DNA from: Cloeon dipterum
Taxonomy: Eukaryota > Arthropoda > Insecta > Ephemeroptera > Baetidae
Assembly: GCF_949628265.1 (NCBI RefSeq)
Contig: NC_088788.1
Location: forward strand, 25,096,335 to 25,160,334
Reading direction: 5' to 3'
Length of the DNA: 64,000 bases
Within the stretch, counting starts at the first letter, position 1; each line of letters begins with the position of its first letter. Below the pieces are notes generated by a model. It saw only the letters and a list, made by a program, of their open reading frames with translations, was not told the DNA's origin and made no database searches. Of the stretch, positions 13,725 to 28,100 are shown in pieces. The translations under genes were made by a program, and so were the position numbers.

Positions 13725-16700
13725 CTAAATCTTTTAAAACCCTTCTTTTTCAATATTTCGATTTTGGGAATATAAATTTATGTTCTATTGAGAAATTTTA
13801 CGCCAATCAAGGGATGAAATCGATTCCACTACAAAATTTCCCTTACGACCGTTGACTGATCATGTGTAAAAAATTAAATTAAATTACTGCTTCATGCTTC
13901 GTCGGTTGAGAAGCCACAGATTGAAGCACCCAGGAGATTAATATATCAGTTGGAGAAAGCTTGAATTTTTAATTCCATCCCCTGAATGGAGAAAATTCAA
14001 AATAATTTTCCTTGCGTTTTGGGGGAGTCAGAAATATCAGCTCGGGCATTTTAAGCTCGGTGTCAGCTGCTCCAATTCTCGTTCCGACAAAGCGTGAAAA
14101 GTGGTCCGCAGACGGGAATTTAATTTCTGTGTCGCTTTTACCAGGCAGCAGGGACTGGACGAAAAGCATCTGCGACTTTTCCCAGCGTGCGCCCGCTCGC
14201 GAATGGATGGCCGTCAGGACACAATTTACGACCGCTTTTAAGTGCGTCGGGGAGCGAAAGGTTCGCGGGGCAACAGCACAATTCTCTGTGCCATTTAATA
14301 AATCGTCTGCTCTGCTCGGCTGAACTCACCATTGGGTCGGCCTTTAACCTCCTGGTATGAGGCACGCTGCGCTTGGACCTTGCGTGCGGCAGGGCCCTTT
14401 GCACGAAGTGGAAGTCGCGGTTCGAACCCAGCACCTGAAAAAAAATCGTTACAGCTTGTTAGTTCCAGGTTTGGCAGAAGCAACACTACTTGAAACTTAA
14501 TATTGAATGGAACAAATAATGTGGAATGTAGATCTATTATCCTAAGTGCAGGCAATTAATGTGATGATGATTTAGGTATAAAAGATTGAATTAAAATCAG
14601 CAGAGCAACGATTTGTGAAGTCGATTTTTTTTTAATTTTGATCCAACGAGACAATTTGGTTTGAGAGATTTCCTAAATTCTTAAATTATATTTATACCAA
14701 TATTTCTTTAAGTGTTAATTTCTACAAGCCGGGGAACGGAACGCAAGATAAAAATGTTAATTTCAATGCCATATTTATAACTGCGGGTGAGTGGAAATAC
14801 ATAGTTTTTATAAAATCTCTATCGTCGTTTCTATGCTTGGGGTATGCAAAGCAATGCACCCTTTTCCTCATATATTCATAAACAAACTCTTAGCATGAAT
14901 CGTTAATATAATATTAGCGGGATATAAGCGGAGATTGTGCTGCAAGTACAAAGCATGTGATGTGAGCAAGCGAGCACTCGTCTAACTGATGGGAATTTAA
15001 TTAAACGAGAGTTCGCTTCAAAGTTGTCGGCGTCTCAAGGGGAGAGCGCGGCTGAGCCAGTATTGTCCTAAACTATTTTATTTTTGCCGTGCACACGGAT
15101 TAAGTGGAATTAAAAAGACCATTTTGCGCTAAGAATGGGAAAGAAGCTAGCGCTCCTTCTCTTGCTTGGTGATTGCGTGCAATTTGCTGAAAAAGAAGCA
15201 CGGAAAAATGTTGCTCCTGTTTTGCCGTAGTTTATCAGCCGTTTTGCATCTCTTGCCTCCCCACTGAGTTAATATCCTCAGCTGGTGGTAACAGCCCATG
15301 AAGATAATTGTCTCGAGATAATGACGTAGAAAGCGCGCCTGCTATATATCCAACCCTGCAGCTCGCAAGCCCTAAATATGTATGTTTGCCAGGGCTTGCG
15401 TAATGTACCTATATACGAGTTGCTTAGTGTGCAAATGAGAAAGTTTGCCTTCATCTAGATATTAAATAGGTCATGCACCTATTGCTCCGCTGATAAAAAA
15501 ATTAGAAATCTAAGAAGAATGAATCAGGGTGATATTGGAAGGATCTGGTGCCCCAGGCAACATTGGGAATGGAAAATATAAAAGCACATACATTTTTTTT
15601 TCTTAGAAGAAGAAATAATCATTCTAAAAATGTACTACAAGTCAGGGGTGAGAAAATGTCACTGCGCTGCAGTGAGAAAATCTCACCCCGCCGTATGTCA
15701 CTATACCTGAGGTGTCAAAGTTAAGTTTTTCGCACCGCGCATCAGTGACATGCGGTGGGGTGAGATTTTCTCAATGCAGCGCAGTGACATTTTCTCACCC
15801 CTGATTTGCAGTGTGAAGTTTTGAAGAGCAACGATTCGGCACAATATTATTTCATCAGTCATATATTTCCTTCCTATATAAAAAGTTTTAAACCTTTCTT
15901 CATAGTTAAAGTTTAAAATAGTCTGAATAGTTTAAAATGCATTGACAAAATCAATTACAATAGTTTTGCAAGAATTTTTTTTTTCTTCTTTATTTAGTAG
16001 TGCAGAAACCCAAAATTAGGTAATATTCGACTTAAGGATTATTTTGTTTAATCCTGCTCTGATCACTCATCATTTAAATGGCCAGTCGTTTTTCAATGAG
16101 AAGAGATCCCAGTTTTTTCTCTCTTTTTTGTAAGCACAATGTGTATGTGTGTATATATATATGTTTTCACTTGAAATAGACATGTTCCTTTTAGAGAAAG
16201 CAAAAGGAATTTAATAACAAGAAAAGCTTTAGTGGAGAGGAGTTATTTTGTATGTATTTTTTATTTGAGGAAATACAAATAAAGAAAGAAAATACCGCTT
16301 CCTTTTGAGCTCTATATTTGAAATAGAAATCCCTAGAGAGTACCTCCTTTTTTGCCTGTCCCAGGCGGTGATGGATGGAAAAAAGGGTCGCTGTTCTGAT
16401 AAAAGTGGCGCTATTCACAATTAAAAAGAGCGCGGGTTCTTTTCTGGAAGCTGAGAACAATTGTGAATGCGTACAACCATTTATAAAGTAATTTTTCATC
16501 GTTTTGCGCGGGATTTTTTCGCAACAAAAGCTTGTGAGGTACGGTAAATTTTGCTTAGCCGTGCGAAAATAGTGGAGCCGGAAAATTGGGAAAATTATGG
16601 CATGCGCAGAAAGTGTCCATTGCTTTGCTTGTAAACATAAAAAATACGAAATTGCGTTATTCGTTGGCCGTGCAAGCAAGGTGGGCTGAAAATGGCACGG

Positions 16701-19700
16701 CCAGCGAGCGGAATAATCATAAAGTGCACCATAAAGAGGCATATTCACGTGGCTGCGAGCTATTAAAAAGACGCATCAAAAGAGCCGTAAAATATGAAAT
16801 CACACGCATACAACTGTGGCGAGATTAATATAGTGGAAAAGCGAACATCAAGCAGATAAGTACGGCCAAAAGCAAAGATGTTGCGAGTCATTTGTAAACA
16901 CCACGCACACATGTACGCGAAATTCGTAATGAGGCTGCCTGAAAGGACTATTTTCCTTTGAAAACTTACTTTTTGTGGCATCAACATTTTTTTAAAATAC
17001 ATGATTTTCTATTAAGTCATAGAGTAGAAGACTCAACATCAGCAAAACACTTTGCCGATGAAAGAACATCGACAAAACAGACTATTTACAAAAAAAGCAG
17101 TCTATCAATATTTTATTTACGTATCTGACTTGGTTTTAATCGGGCACCCAACTGATTCTAATTTTAGATTCAAATTTTGGTTTATTACGGATCAGCAGGG
17201 CAACTGTGCCCCATACATCCACATCCAGAACTTAACAAAAATATAACAAAGCATTTTTTTGTATTTGATAACAGAGGGAATAGTAAAATCAGTCTATCAT
17301 ATCAGTATTTGGCAAGAAATGTTTGGCTCAGTTTTTGTTTGAATGCACTTGAGTTCCCATTCATACACAGATTCGGCGACAGGTTGTTCCACAGGCGATA
17401 ACAAATGACTTGGAAGCACTGCTCAGGCACTGTTACACTGACAAAGGGGGCCCGAAGTCGCATTCGATGCGCCCGTGACCTACCCAAAAAATCGACATCA
17501 TGCATTGTTGTTACAAGATTGCGCAAATATTGAGGACTATTATTATACAAAATTTTGTGAGTCTGGACTAGAATATGCAGTTTACGTCTATCAGTGACAT
17601 TTAATACGTATCTTTATTTTATCTTTATTTTACGTATCTGACTTGGTTTTAATCGGGCACCCAACTGATTCTAATTTTACGAGATCACGTAGACTAAAAA
17701 ATGATCAGATTGCTTATATCCGCAGCTTGCAATTGGTGCAGTAGCCAGATCAGACAGTTTTAATGTGATACTCAAAGATGATTTTGATTATTTCTTAATT
17801 AGTCCCAAATTATTAACTTTTAGGTATTAAATAAATAAATACGAAGTCACTGCAGTACAAAAATGGACTCTGCATAAGTTCAGAATACTAAAAATGAAAA
17901 AGGAATAGGAGCTTGGGTCATCCTCTACAAAAATCAAATAATGTATCCATGTCTTTTTCAAAGTTATTCTAGTAAACCCTTTAACGTCTTTGATTTTATC
18001 TTCTTTCGTAACTTTTTTGCGCCATGAACAATATCACATTTTATGCATTTTATCGCTCTAATGTCTCTTGACTGGTGTTGAAGTGAAACGAGAGGTCGAA
18101 AGCATTTCAACGAAGTCCCCCTCAAGGAAAATCTCACATAGAGCAAAGGCAGGTGCGTTCTAAATTTCATTTTCACCGCGGGGAGCGTTCCTATTTATCA
18201 CACTCGGCACCGCTGTTGCGCGACCTATGGTAATTGCGCACACTCGGCAACCGAAACACGAGTCGGAACGCGCAGCGAGACGAGCGAATTCGCAATTAAT
18301 TATCTGCGTTGGCTGCGAGGCGTGCGCAAAAGCAGAGGCTGAAAGGAAAGAGCTAGGGCGTCGTGACGCACACAGCCGGGCAAAGCGAGCGAGTTGGACA
18401 CGTTAATTGGCCAAGTGGCTCCAATTAGGGAATACATAAAATAAGGATGTGCCCTTGTTGATTTTCGGCAAGCACTCTTTCATAACGCTGGCCCGCCGCC
18501 GGCAGAGCTGCAAAAATAATTGCTGCGGAGAGGGAGTGCTTACGTCTTAATGGAAAAACGAACGGGGCTGCGAATGCTCCCCGGTTATTGTTCGTTCGAG
18601 TGTGAGGGCATCTGATACAACCCTGCGTCTGACACGTGCTTCTGCACCAGCGCCAGGCCACGAACATTATTTTTTGCTCATCGGTTTTAAGTTTTAACGA
18701 GACGAGCGCATGTTCCAGCACGAAATGGCGGAGTGAGCTTTAGCTCAGCACGCTTCGTCGTTTTTGCGTGAATAATAATAGAAACGATCTTGCTGTGCGT
18801 TTGGAAAGAGAGACGTGCTGCTGCGCTGTACACATACAATTGTACAAGAGAAATGTATTATGTCAATTTACATACGTAAGCTGTGAATGGGTAGGGCACG
18901 CTCTCTCGCTTTTGGCATTTCATAAGGCTTTCTCCTTTGCGAATAATAGAATTGGCCACAGAGGGAATTAAAAATGAGCTAGCATCCAACATTATGTTAG
19001 TGGAATGAGTGTCGAGCAAATAAAATTAACAAACCTAGATATATATGATCATATGAAGAGTAACGTAGGTCTTAAAAATCACAAGTTGAATTATTTGAGT
19101 TGCTGAAATGTGAGATTTTCAGGCGAAATTTTTTTATAGAGGATTTCTGCTGACATTTAATACCAGTTTCCATCAGTTTCATTGTAATTAATTATTAACC
19201 GTGCGAGTTAGAAAGCTTGAAGACTGGTGAGAATGAGGTATCTTAAATTTTAGTACCAAACTGAAGGGAAAGTTTTCAGCGAAAATTAATTTACACTCTG
19301 GAAACAAAATTTCGTTATGTAACAAGTTCCTAAAATTTGCATCGACTGAGGCAGCAACAGCCCCCCCCCCCCCCTTATGCTTGATGCAACAACCTCCACT
19401 GGGGCAGCAGAGCCGAGGCCGCCTCTTGGCATGACGTCACGCGAGTTTTCATTACAGACGCACACGCACCACTTGCAAAGCAACCCCTAACTAACAAGCC
19501 CGCATCCCTTACAAATTTAAAGCCAAAGGGCTCTTTCAAGACGGGGGTGCGAATAATCTCGTCTGCATCTGTGCCCAGGCGAATCTTTAATTTCCTGTGC
19601 AAGTATTGGCGCGCGCGAGTGCGACATGACACAGCTGTCGACCAACCGGCCAAAGAGGGGCTGCAAATTACACACAGTCTTGCGTGCCAGTCGAGGGAGA

Positions 19701-22099
19701 CGCCGAAGAAAACGACGCTCGCTGTCTCTCGCAATCTCCAGCTCCCTGGTGCCGTAATTAACCCAACGCCCGACAGCACCACAGAGGTCCTAATCACTGC
19801 CTGACAGCGCGGATTTATCTCCCTCAAAGATGAACTTTGCATCGCCCCTCTACGAACGGAGCAATAAAACGTGTTTCTGTAAATCGCGCGGATGTGGATG
19901 GCATATCTTCAAATTTGCCACACTGTCTTTATCATCGCTGTTCCACTTAATCAGGAGAAAATTTAGTGTTTATAGTATAAAACCTGTAAATTGTTTTGAA
20001 CAAAAAATAAAAGGATCTTATATGGAACCATGGAGCATCGAGTTGAAGTGAGATTGTTTGAGAAGGCGAGAGAGGGACATCAATGCTATTTTTCCCTTTT
20101 TAAAACTCAGTGTTGCAGTCTCTGAACGCTTTAATTTTAAATATGAATGTTTGAGATGAGAGCAACTGCCTTTGAAACTCAAAAAACAAAAATAAAAACG
20201 GATAATTGGCACCTAGAGCAAAACACTAAGTAAATTCAATGTTGTATCTCATTCAACAGGGAAGAACAAATTTTATTGAATGAAACAGTATTAATAAACA
20301 TTCAGTATTATATCATTTTGCATCTAATCATTTTTGAGGTTTTTTTTTAATTTTTTCATTGTAATTTAATTAAAAAAGATTAACACATATATTCTAGGGT
20401 GTAGCATGCTGGATACACCGGTTCTCGTTAGATCACCGAAATTAATAAGCAGCATGCGTGCAGTCGGTAGATAGATGGGTGAACACGCCTGGAAAGCCTC
20501 CCTATGCCGACTGCATAGCTCTTGGCCGACTCACTCTCACTACTTGCTGGTTTGCGCTTTTCCAGCATACGTGATTAGGCATCACGGGACGAATGTCTAG
20601 CGTTTCAAAAAAAGTCCTCGGTGCGGAGGCAAGTGGCTCTTGAGTGAACTGGGTTTCTGTGCGGCCTGGTGCGCCTTTGTTATCCGTCCGTGGTGTTATT
20701 GGGACCCGGGTTTCAGCATTCGTGCTAGTGCAGTGCGCCTCCTTCCCGGTCCTCCGACAGGGATAAAAAAAAAGAAAAAAACACTTTGTTTCTATACTTT
20801 TTACTTATCTTAAAATTATTTTTCAAAGAACAATATTTCTAATGGAAATAATTTAATGCAAATTAACCTCAAACTCAAGTTTTTTCTTCATTATTCAAAT
20901 ATATCGTTATCCTGTGTGCTGAAACGAAATACAATTTTTCATCGCTGGATCGGCATCGATAGATAATAATGTAAAAATATTGTGAGTCGGCACTGACAAG
21001 ATCCGTAATTTATTCTGACATTGTGTTCTCCATGCAGCACTCAAGCAAAAAGGTTATTCCTCTGAGGCTGTAGAAATTATAAAGAGAGCTCGCCTTGAGC
21101 CTCTTGTTGATAAATATTAATGAGAATGCGGCGCCCTCCTCCACTTCTCAGAAATCTCGTCAGATTCGCGGGCAAACTGGCAGCCGCTCCAACAGCAAAA
21201 GACTGCATAAAGTATTATATGCATTGAGCCCATTTAAAGTTTTCAGCGTGTTGCAAATTTCTCATGTTGCCCGAGAACGAGAATTTCACTCGTTGCACAA
21301 CAGTGATGCAGCGAGATCGGATTTAGTGAGGAAGTTTGCTTAGCGAATTTGCAACGCAAATCCCCCTGGTGATGAGGTTTTGCTTCCGACCAACGCTTGA
21401 AATTCGGCGGGCGAGCTTTATTTGTCGCAGCATCTTTTAAGCCTTAATGTGCGCATTGAGCTGCCAAATGGTATATAGCATTGCTGAAATAGTTGGAACA
21501 CGATTTCTATTGCCAATAAATTTGAATTCAGCCTTTGTATGACATGTGTCTTTATTATAGATAAAACCTACTAGCACATGTGATCAAAGAATATGTGAAA
21601 TAGGAGCCGCCACATCAGCCATACAATTCTGCATGACAAAATTATGCATGCAGAAACAGCGTAATGAGCATCAGTCTCTAATCCCTATTCCAATCCGACA
21701 ACGCACGTGTGACACAGATAGTATTATTGATCTAGATTCTACAGATATTTATGTATTTTTGTACAGCACTCTGAGTTAATACGGGGTGTTATGTTTGTTG
21801 GCTTGATTGCAAACCTTGAGAACCCAAAAATATTTGCCAGTCACTCACTATAATGCCAAAAAACGTGTATGATATGTAGATTTATGAGCTTAAATTTATG
21901 CCAAATTACGTTAACAAGATGTGGGATGCAAAGCACATTAGTTTCAAAGGTAGCTTGGCTGTGTAGACCCAGACAGCCTCGGTGTAATTTAGTTAAAGTC
22001 AGCCACTCAAAAGTAATCACCATGCAGCGCTAGACTTGGCCTTAATTGTGATTCCGTGTGGTTGGTTAGCGTAGCCGTATGTGAGGGTCGACAAATATG

Positions 22100-22141
<42 letters not shown>

Positions 22142-25100
22142 AAGAAAGAAAGAGACAGAGAGGCGTAAAATGCTGTTTAAAAAGACCACACGTACGGCAA
22201 ATGATTCCGCCTCTCTATCGCCGTCTGCACAACAGCATCGGTTTAATTAGCTCGCTTTTGTTCACACTGGTTCTTTCTGCTCGAACGCACATACTTTTAA
22301 TTAACCTGTGAATACAGATGGCAAGCAGGTCGACGGCTAATGAATGGGGGAAGTATAGAGGCTATAAATAAAGCGCATTAATTTGTTCGCAGAAAGCGAG
22401 CCAGGCAAACGGCATAATTAAAAGTAAATGATGAAAGCACCTTCTGGGAACAAGAAGAAAGAGAGCAGCTTAACTCCACATTCGAATTCTGCGAACTGCT
22501 GCTCGGATGGTATAGATTTCGACGGTGAAAAGCGCAATTATTATTGGCCAAGGGAGGTAAAGCTGCTTAGGAGTTCGCCTCTTGGGCAGAGAAGCGGCGA
22601 AGATGAGGGTCCTCTATTGCGGTCGTACGCTGCCTGATTGAAATTAAGAGGCCCTCGTGCTGTGCCTTCCCTGGGGTCGAGGTGGAACACACGCACAAAA
22701 CGCGGCGCCTGATCAATTTGTAATATAATAGTTGCTGCGATGCAATACAGGAAAATCTATGCAGCCATTATAGCAGGGGCGCTGCAACTCTGTGCGCATG
22801 GTTGTTTAAGAGCTAAAGTTTAAATGGTTCGTAATGTTTACTCATCAATGAATCATGATTAATTTCGTTTAAAAAGCTCAAAATCTGCACTGTTGCATAA
22901 ATTTCAGACAAATTATTAATATAACGCGATAGAGTAAAAAAATGAAATTTTCATAGTCCTTTCTCATCATTTTAGCTTTCTTCAGTTTTTTATTTATTAG
23001 TGAGACTGTTATATTTTATGATTTTAAATTATTCTATCTGATCTTAAATTCGTAAGTTGTTTGCCAGGAGTGTTGCCCTTTTTCACATGCTTATATACCT
23101 TTTTAATGACTTGCTATAACATGAATGTATTTGACAAAACGTGAGAATAAACAACAATAATAAAAAAATGACATTGAAATTGCTTTTTGTATAATTTAAT
23201 TTTAATTAATGTTTTTAAATTTATTCCTCGGCCAATTATTAGGTGCAGTCAAAACAACTCTTTTACTATGTATACACACCAGAGATTTTTGACATAGTTA
23301 TTAATTGATTCCTAATCGGTGAAAAAACTCTTTGCAGTCTTCTTTAAATTTTTTCTGTTGAAATAAAATGCAATCTTAGAACCTCAGCTTAAACTTTTCT
23401 TGTGTGGCTGTTGGAATTTATTGATAATTATACGGTCGCCTCCACTTACTGGCGCAAGTCTAGTTCATTTTTTCCCGAGAATAGGTAGAGGGCAGTGTAA
23501 CTGTGCGATAAGCGAATTACCTGCACTGACCCTTCCACCTTGCAAGACGGTGGTCGTCATGTCAAGCACTCTCTCCAAGTAGGAGATTCCGGGTGAGGTT
23601 CCCAGAAGCAGAAATATATAATTCTATTCATAGGCCCGGATTCGGGTCTTTCTCATGTTAACGAAATATAAACCTACAGATTCTACGACAAAGATGATCA
23701 TTAAAAAGCGAAATATTAGATGGCAATGATGGTTTCATATTCCTCTACACAACCCACAAGATTCACAAGAAACCTCTAGAAACACTAAAAGTTAGATATG
23801 AATTGTTTCGTCCTCCGCGAAAAAGTATGCAACCTGTGCAACACTTAAGTTGGTGGAGGTTGCATACTTTGTAAATCCGTGTGTTGGCGTGACAGCGGAG
23901 CATGTTTCACCTCTGATATAGTTTGCAGAAGTTCAAGAAACGTGTTCACGAGGAGGTATCCGCCTCATTACATCAGCCATTGATTCGGTACCGCCTGCTC
24001 GATGCGAAGTAATCATATCAGTGTTAATGCCAGTTAACGTCATTAATCTTTTGGGCGGTGTTTGCTGCAAAGCGGCTTGCCATTACCCTCGGTGCTCGCG
24101 AACTGAATATCAATCGGCTCTAATGAACTCGTCAACAGCATCAATCAGTCAAAAAGTGCCCGGCAGCCGCGCCAGGCAACCAGCCTGCCGTGCGCGGCAG
24201 CAGAGATAACGATGCGGGCGCATAAGTGGATCACGCGCTCGATTCACGGCTCTTCATAATCTGCATAATATACAACATTTTCAATTAGACTCGCGTCATG
24301 CAACGCGCGGGTGTGCCTTGTGCCCATATTTGTTTGCCTTGTGGGCACAAGCAGCCGTTTGCTTTGCCCGCCGAACATGTAAGGCACCTCTGCTTCGCGG
24401 CTAGTGCACACATAATATGCAATTTTGCACTGATTTTACTAGCATGTGGAGCTTACAAATAGATCGATTTTGATAAAATGGCAGTTATGAAATCCTAGCC
24501 TGCACAAAGGTGTCGACTGGAGGCTTAAGTCAGTAATTAATTGCATTGAAACACGCACAAGTCTCGATTCATGCGGCATGTTCCATTTTACACACTACAA
24601 AAATTTGGCACAACGCTAATTAGGACAATTTAGGTCACATTTTGCGATCTGGAATATCTGAAGATATTTTTAGGAAATCATCTATTCATGCCACAAACTA
24701 ACCTTGTATATTATATTAATATAATAAATCGTCAATATTTTAGCAGGTTTTTACTTGATATTTCTTGCGCATGTGCGTAGTTTTTTATTATTCGGAAAAA
24801 TCCGGACTACATTTCTTTACTTCTTCCAGTGTCTAGAGAGGAGCTCCATGTCATAAAAAGTAATGCTTAGCTCCCGATGTGACAGTTAACATACAAGTTA
24901 GATGGTTGAGAAGTAATTATATACTATGCTACTGCACAAAATGTACAGACTGGCATGACAAACTGATTTCTTGCCTCGACAAAAAATTCACTGTTCCTGT
25001 GGCCTTTTCACTTATTTTACAAAATGATGCATCATGAAAAGGGGCTTAAGTTCGTCTTTTTATGAACGAAGACGACAGGCTGAACTTTTCTCACCCTTTC

Positions 25101-28100
25101 ATGTCCTCTCATACGTATCAGCAAAAATGAAATATTGATGGAGGATTTGGCAAGTCCTTTCAACGCCGCAAACTTTGAACAGCGCCGAAGAAAGGCCACT
25201 CACTGGCGTACATCGGTGACAGCAGGATTTGTTTCAAACTTCTCACGGCAGCGAGCATTTGTTGATTTTGTTCGGCGTCTCTTCGTAAACGGCCTGGGCG
25301 AACCAACTTTTGCACAACGAGTTTACCTGCGATCGTCTCCAGCATTCGCCGGTCGAGTTCGCACACACAGACGTGCACACATAGGAAGACGGGTGAATCG
25401 GAAGAGAACCAGGCGTTGGAGAGGGACTAAACTTATTGATCATCGCCCGCCAAATGCACGGGCCCACAGGTCGATCAACAGAGAGAGAGAGAGGAAAAAA
25501 TGCGCCACAGGAAGGAAAATCTGATTCACCGTCCAACAGGCGTCTCCACCATAATTTGACCGTAACGGGCAGGACAACAGGCTGCAGTTACTATGTAATT
25601 TATTTCACTATAAAGATACCAAAATAATAAATAATACTGTGAAGCACGAGGCTGGCAACAGCAGCGCGGCTTTTTGCCACGCACGCTCGCTGATTTTTCC
25701 TCTCTCACACTTTTTAATTGGAAGTCGGGTTTGTTAGCGGAAGCCGGAGTTGCAGGAATTATTTATGGCTACAGCTCCTGTTATTGATTACTGACAGTGA
25801 GGGTTTATGCAAAGTTACATCATTTGCTCATATTGTGGCTTTAATTTAATTTTTCGTGGGAGGCTGGCTTTTCTTTGTCAACACAGCTGATATACGAAAT
25901 TCATTTATCAGTTGTGGATAATTCACTTTTATTTATCCGTTCTTGGAAACACTATAACTTCTCATTGAACTTGAAATGCCTTTGAACAATTTAATTCAGC
26001 ACTTTCTCAAAGAACCAGGAGAAAAAGTTCTGGCTTCTTGAACATTTAAATTTACTTTTGCCTTTGTCTGTTTCTTTACTTACTTGTTAGGATTAAGTTA
26101 AAAGTTCATTGGCAATTGTGCTGTGCGTCAAAGGCATTCATTAATGTTCAAATGCCTGAAAGCAGTTGCAGACCAACAATTACGTCATTAGCTGAGAATT
26201 TCTTGTACTTCATTGTATCACTTAGAATAATGCATTTGTTAATCAACCGTTCATTCTGTTTGTGAGGAGGTGGGAAGTAATCAAAGGTTAATTAAATTTC
26301 CAAGACGCAAAATGGAACTAGCAGCAAGGCGTTCGAGCAGGAAGAGCTTTTGCAAAATTGTTTTAGCTGCGCGCACAAAGCAGCAGCACTAATTACGCGA
26401 CATACAATAAGCGCCTCGAGTGACAGTTTTCATATATGAACAGACGGAGGCATAAAATATACTGATTCTGCGTCATGGTACATAACGAGAGTGCGTGAAG
26501 AAGAAGAAATTAATGATTCTGTACTGCTTAAGTGTTGCACGCTACATTTGCCTCTAAAGCGCTAAATTTCGCTTAAACAGAGAATTTCATTCTCCTTGGT
26601 CTGGGTTCTGTATAAAACAAGCAGCGTATGCTTGTTTGGAGGAAAAAGTAATATAGCGGCTGCAGGTTTTAGCGCAAGATTTACGAGAGAGGAAAGTTAA
26701 CTTTGCTTTCGTGCGTTTCGTTTAAAATCTCGTGAGATGTGCATTGGAGCTTTTTCGTTCTAGATCTCTGAAGTTCTTCCCAGGAGCTCCTTCTCTTTAT
26801 TACTTATGGTAACAACCTAAGATGAGTTATGTCGAGGTTCACCAGCTCCATTACTTAGCAGACTTTGTTAATCCATATTTTTATAAGTAGAATAAAACCT
26901 TAATTTATTTTAGTTGGATTTAAAATTGGGTCATATGCCACCAAATTTTAATTATGTTTTTTATTTTATCTAAACTTGAGCAGCGCTTCTATTTTGATTT
27001 CATTTTTAAAGATGTACCGTTCTTTTTATGAGGTCTTTCGTATTTCATTACTTCTACTGCACAAAACTCACAATTATAGCAAACAGTTATGTGAATTGAT
27101 GATTAAACATTTTAACTATAGTAATACACCTAGAAGAGACTATGTGGCCGTTTCTATCACAAAGGAGTGTCAAAAGCAGACGGATTTCTACATAGACGCT
27201 TCCCTACTCACCAAGTGAAAAATTGCAGCCGACTTGCAGGTGCAGACGAAGCCGATTTTAGGCAAAAAGTTGGCGTCTGCCATCGCGCTAGAGCGCCAAG
27301 TAGGTTTCCTCTGCCACATCGGTGGCGAGCCTAGCTGGTGCCTCGTAAATAAGGGGCGTCGCAGCCACCAATATTGGAAATATCAGGTCAGGCGCCGCGC
27401 ACTTCCTCCCGCCGCCGCCGGCAGCAAAAAAATACAGTAATTCGGGTAAACGGGGAAAACTACGCGTTGGAGCAGCGAGCTAATATTATACAAACTTGAT
27501 TTTCCTGTTCAAGGATAATTCGATTCACTTTGTGAATGCAAACTGGAATACAACTCAGCGGCACACAGCTTCTATCTCGATGTAATTTTCCTGACAGCGA
27601 ACAAATACGATGCGTAATTGAGAGGAAAGGATTTCCTTTTCAGGCCCATTCCAGCTGCTCTTCCCAGGAGAGTTCTAGTAAGCTGCTTGTTGCTTGCTTT
27701 TCCTTGCGATCCTCATTATATATTTTTTGCCTCCGTATATTGTTACAGTTTCGATAAAAGCCGGAACAAACTACTTCCCTTCTTTGCAGTGCAGAAGGCG
27801 ATTTCATTGGATGTTGGCTGAAAAAGTGATTTTTAACATATTGTACAATTTGCTGTTGAGGGTTCATTAACGGCCTCGAATCGATAAGCAAGCGAGCCGC
27901 GTCTGGAATTATTAAATAGGAATCGCTCTCGCTTCGCTCCACTTGCCAAAACTCGTGCGACGCAAAAAGCAAGCGCTTGCTTTGCTGATGTGACTCTTTT
28001 GACGTCATGTTTTATGCGAATTTGGTATGCATGGAAATTCATTTATTAAGAGGCGGTGCCACGGCTCCCTTTCCACCAGCGAGAGAGCTCTTCCGATTGA

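Larger units (their letters stand above)
8155..14329 (-). other. amon intron 2 (6.2 kb)
   Basis: Intron between the two prodomain exons. It holds the candidate cassette exon at 9550-9705 and an (AG)n tract at 13655-13722. A GC-richer stretch at 11080-11460 carries a 126-codon ORF that I do not recognise. Nothing else has gene structure. Confidence 0.6.

Noticed and set aside
14412..14434. tRNA B-box-like GGTTCGAACCC
   Set aside because: It falls inside amon coding exon 2 and no cloverleaf can be built around it.
16191..16748. 185-codon minus-strand ORF, the longest uninterrupted ORF in the amon introns
   Set aside because: Composition is Phe/Ser/Lys-rich as expected from AT-rich DNA. It has no domain, repeat or splice context, and the start region is unremarkable.
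20398..20495. Functional 5S rRNA gene
   Set aside because: The 3' third of 5S is missing and replaced by unrelated sequence with an A-rich tail, so a SINE fits better.
25135..25524. 129-codon Arg-rich plus-strand ORF in amon intron 1
   Set aside because: Open frames overlap on both strands in a GC-rich patch, and I see no recognisable family.
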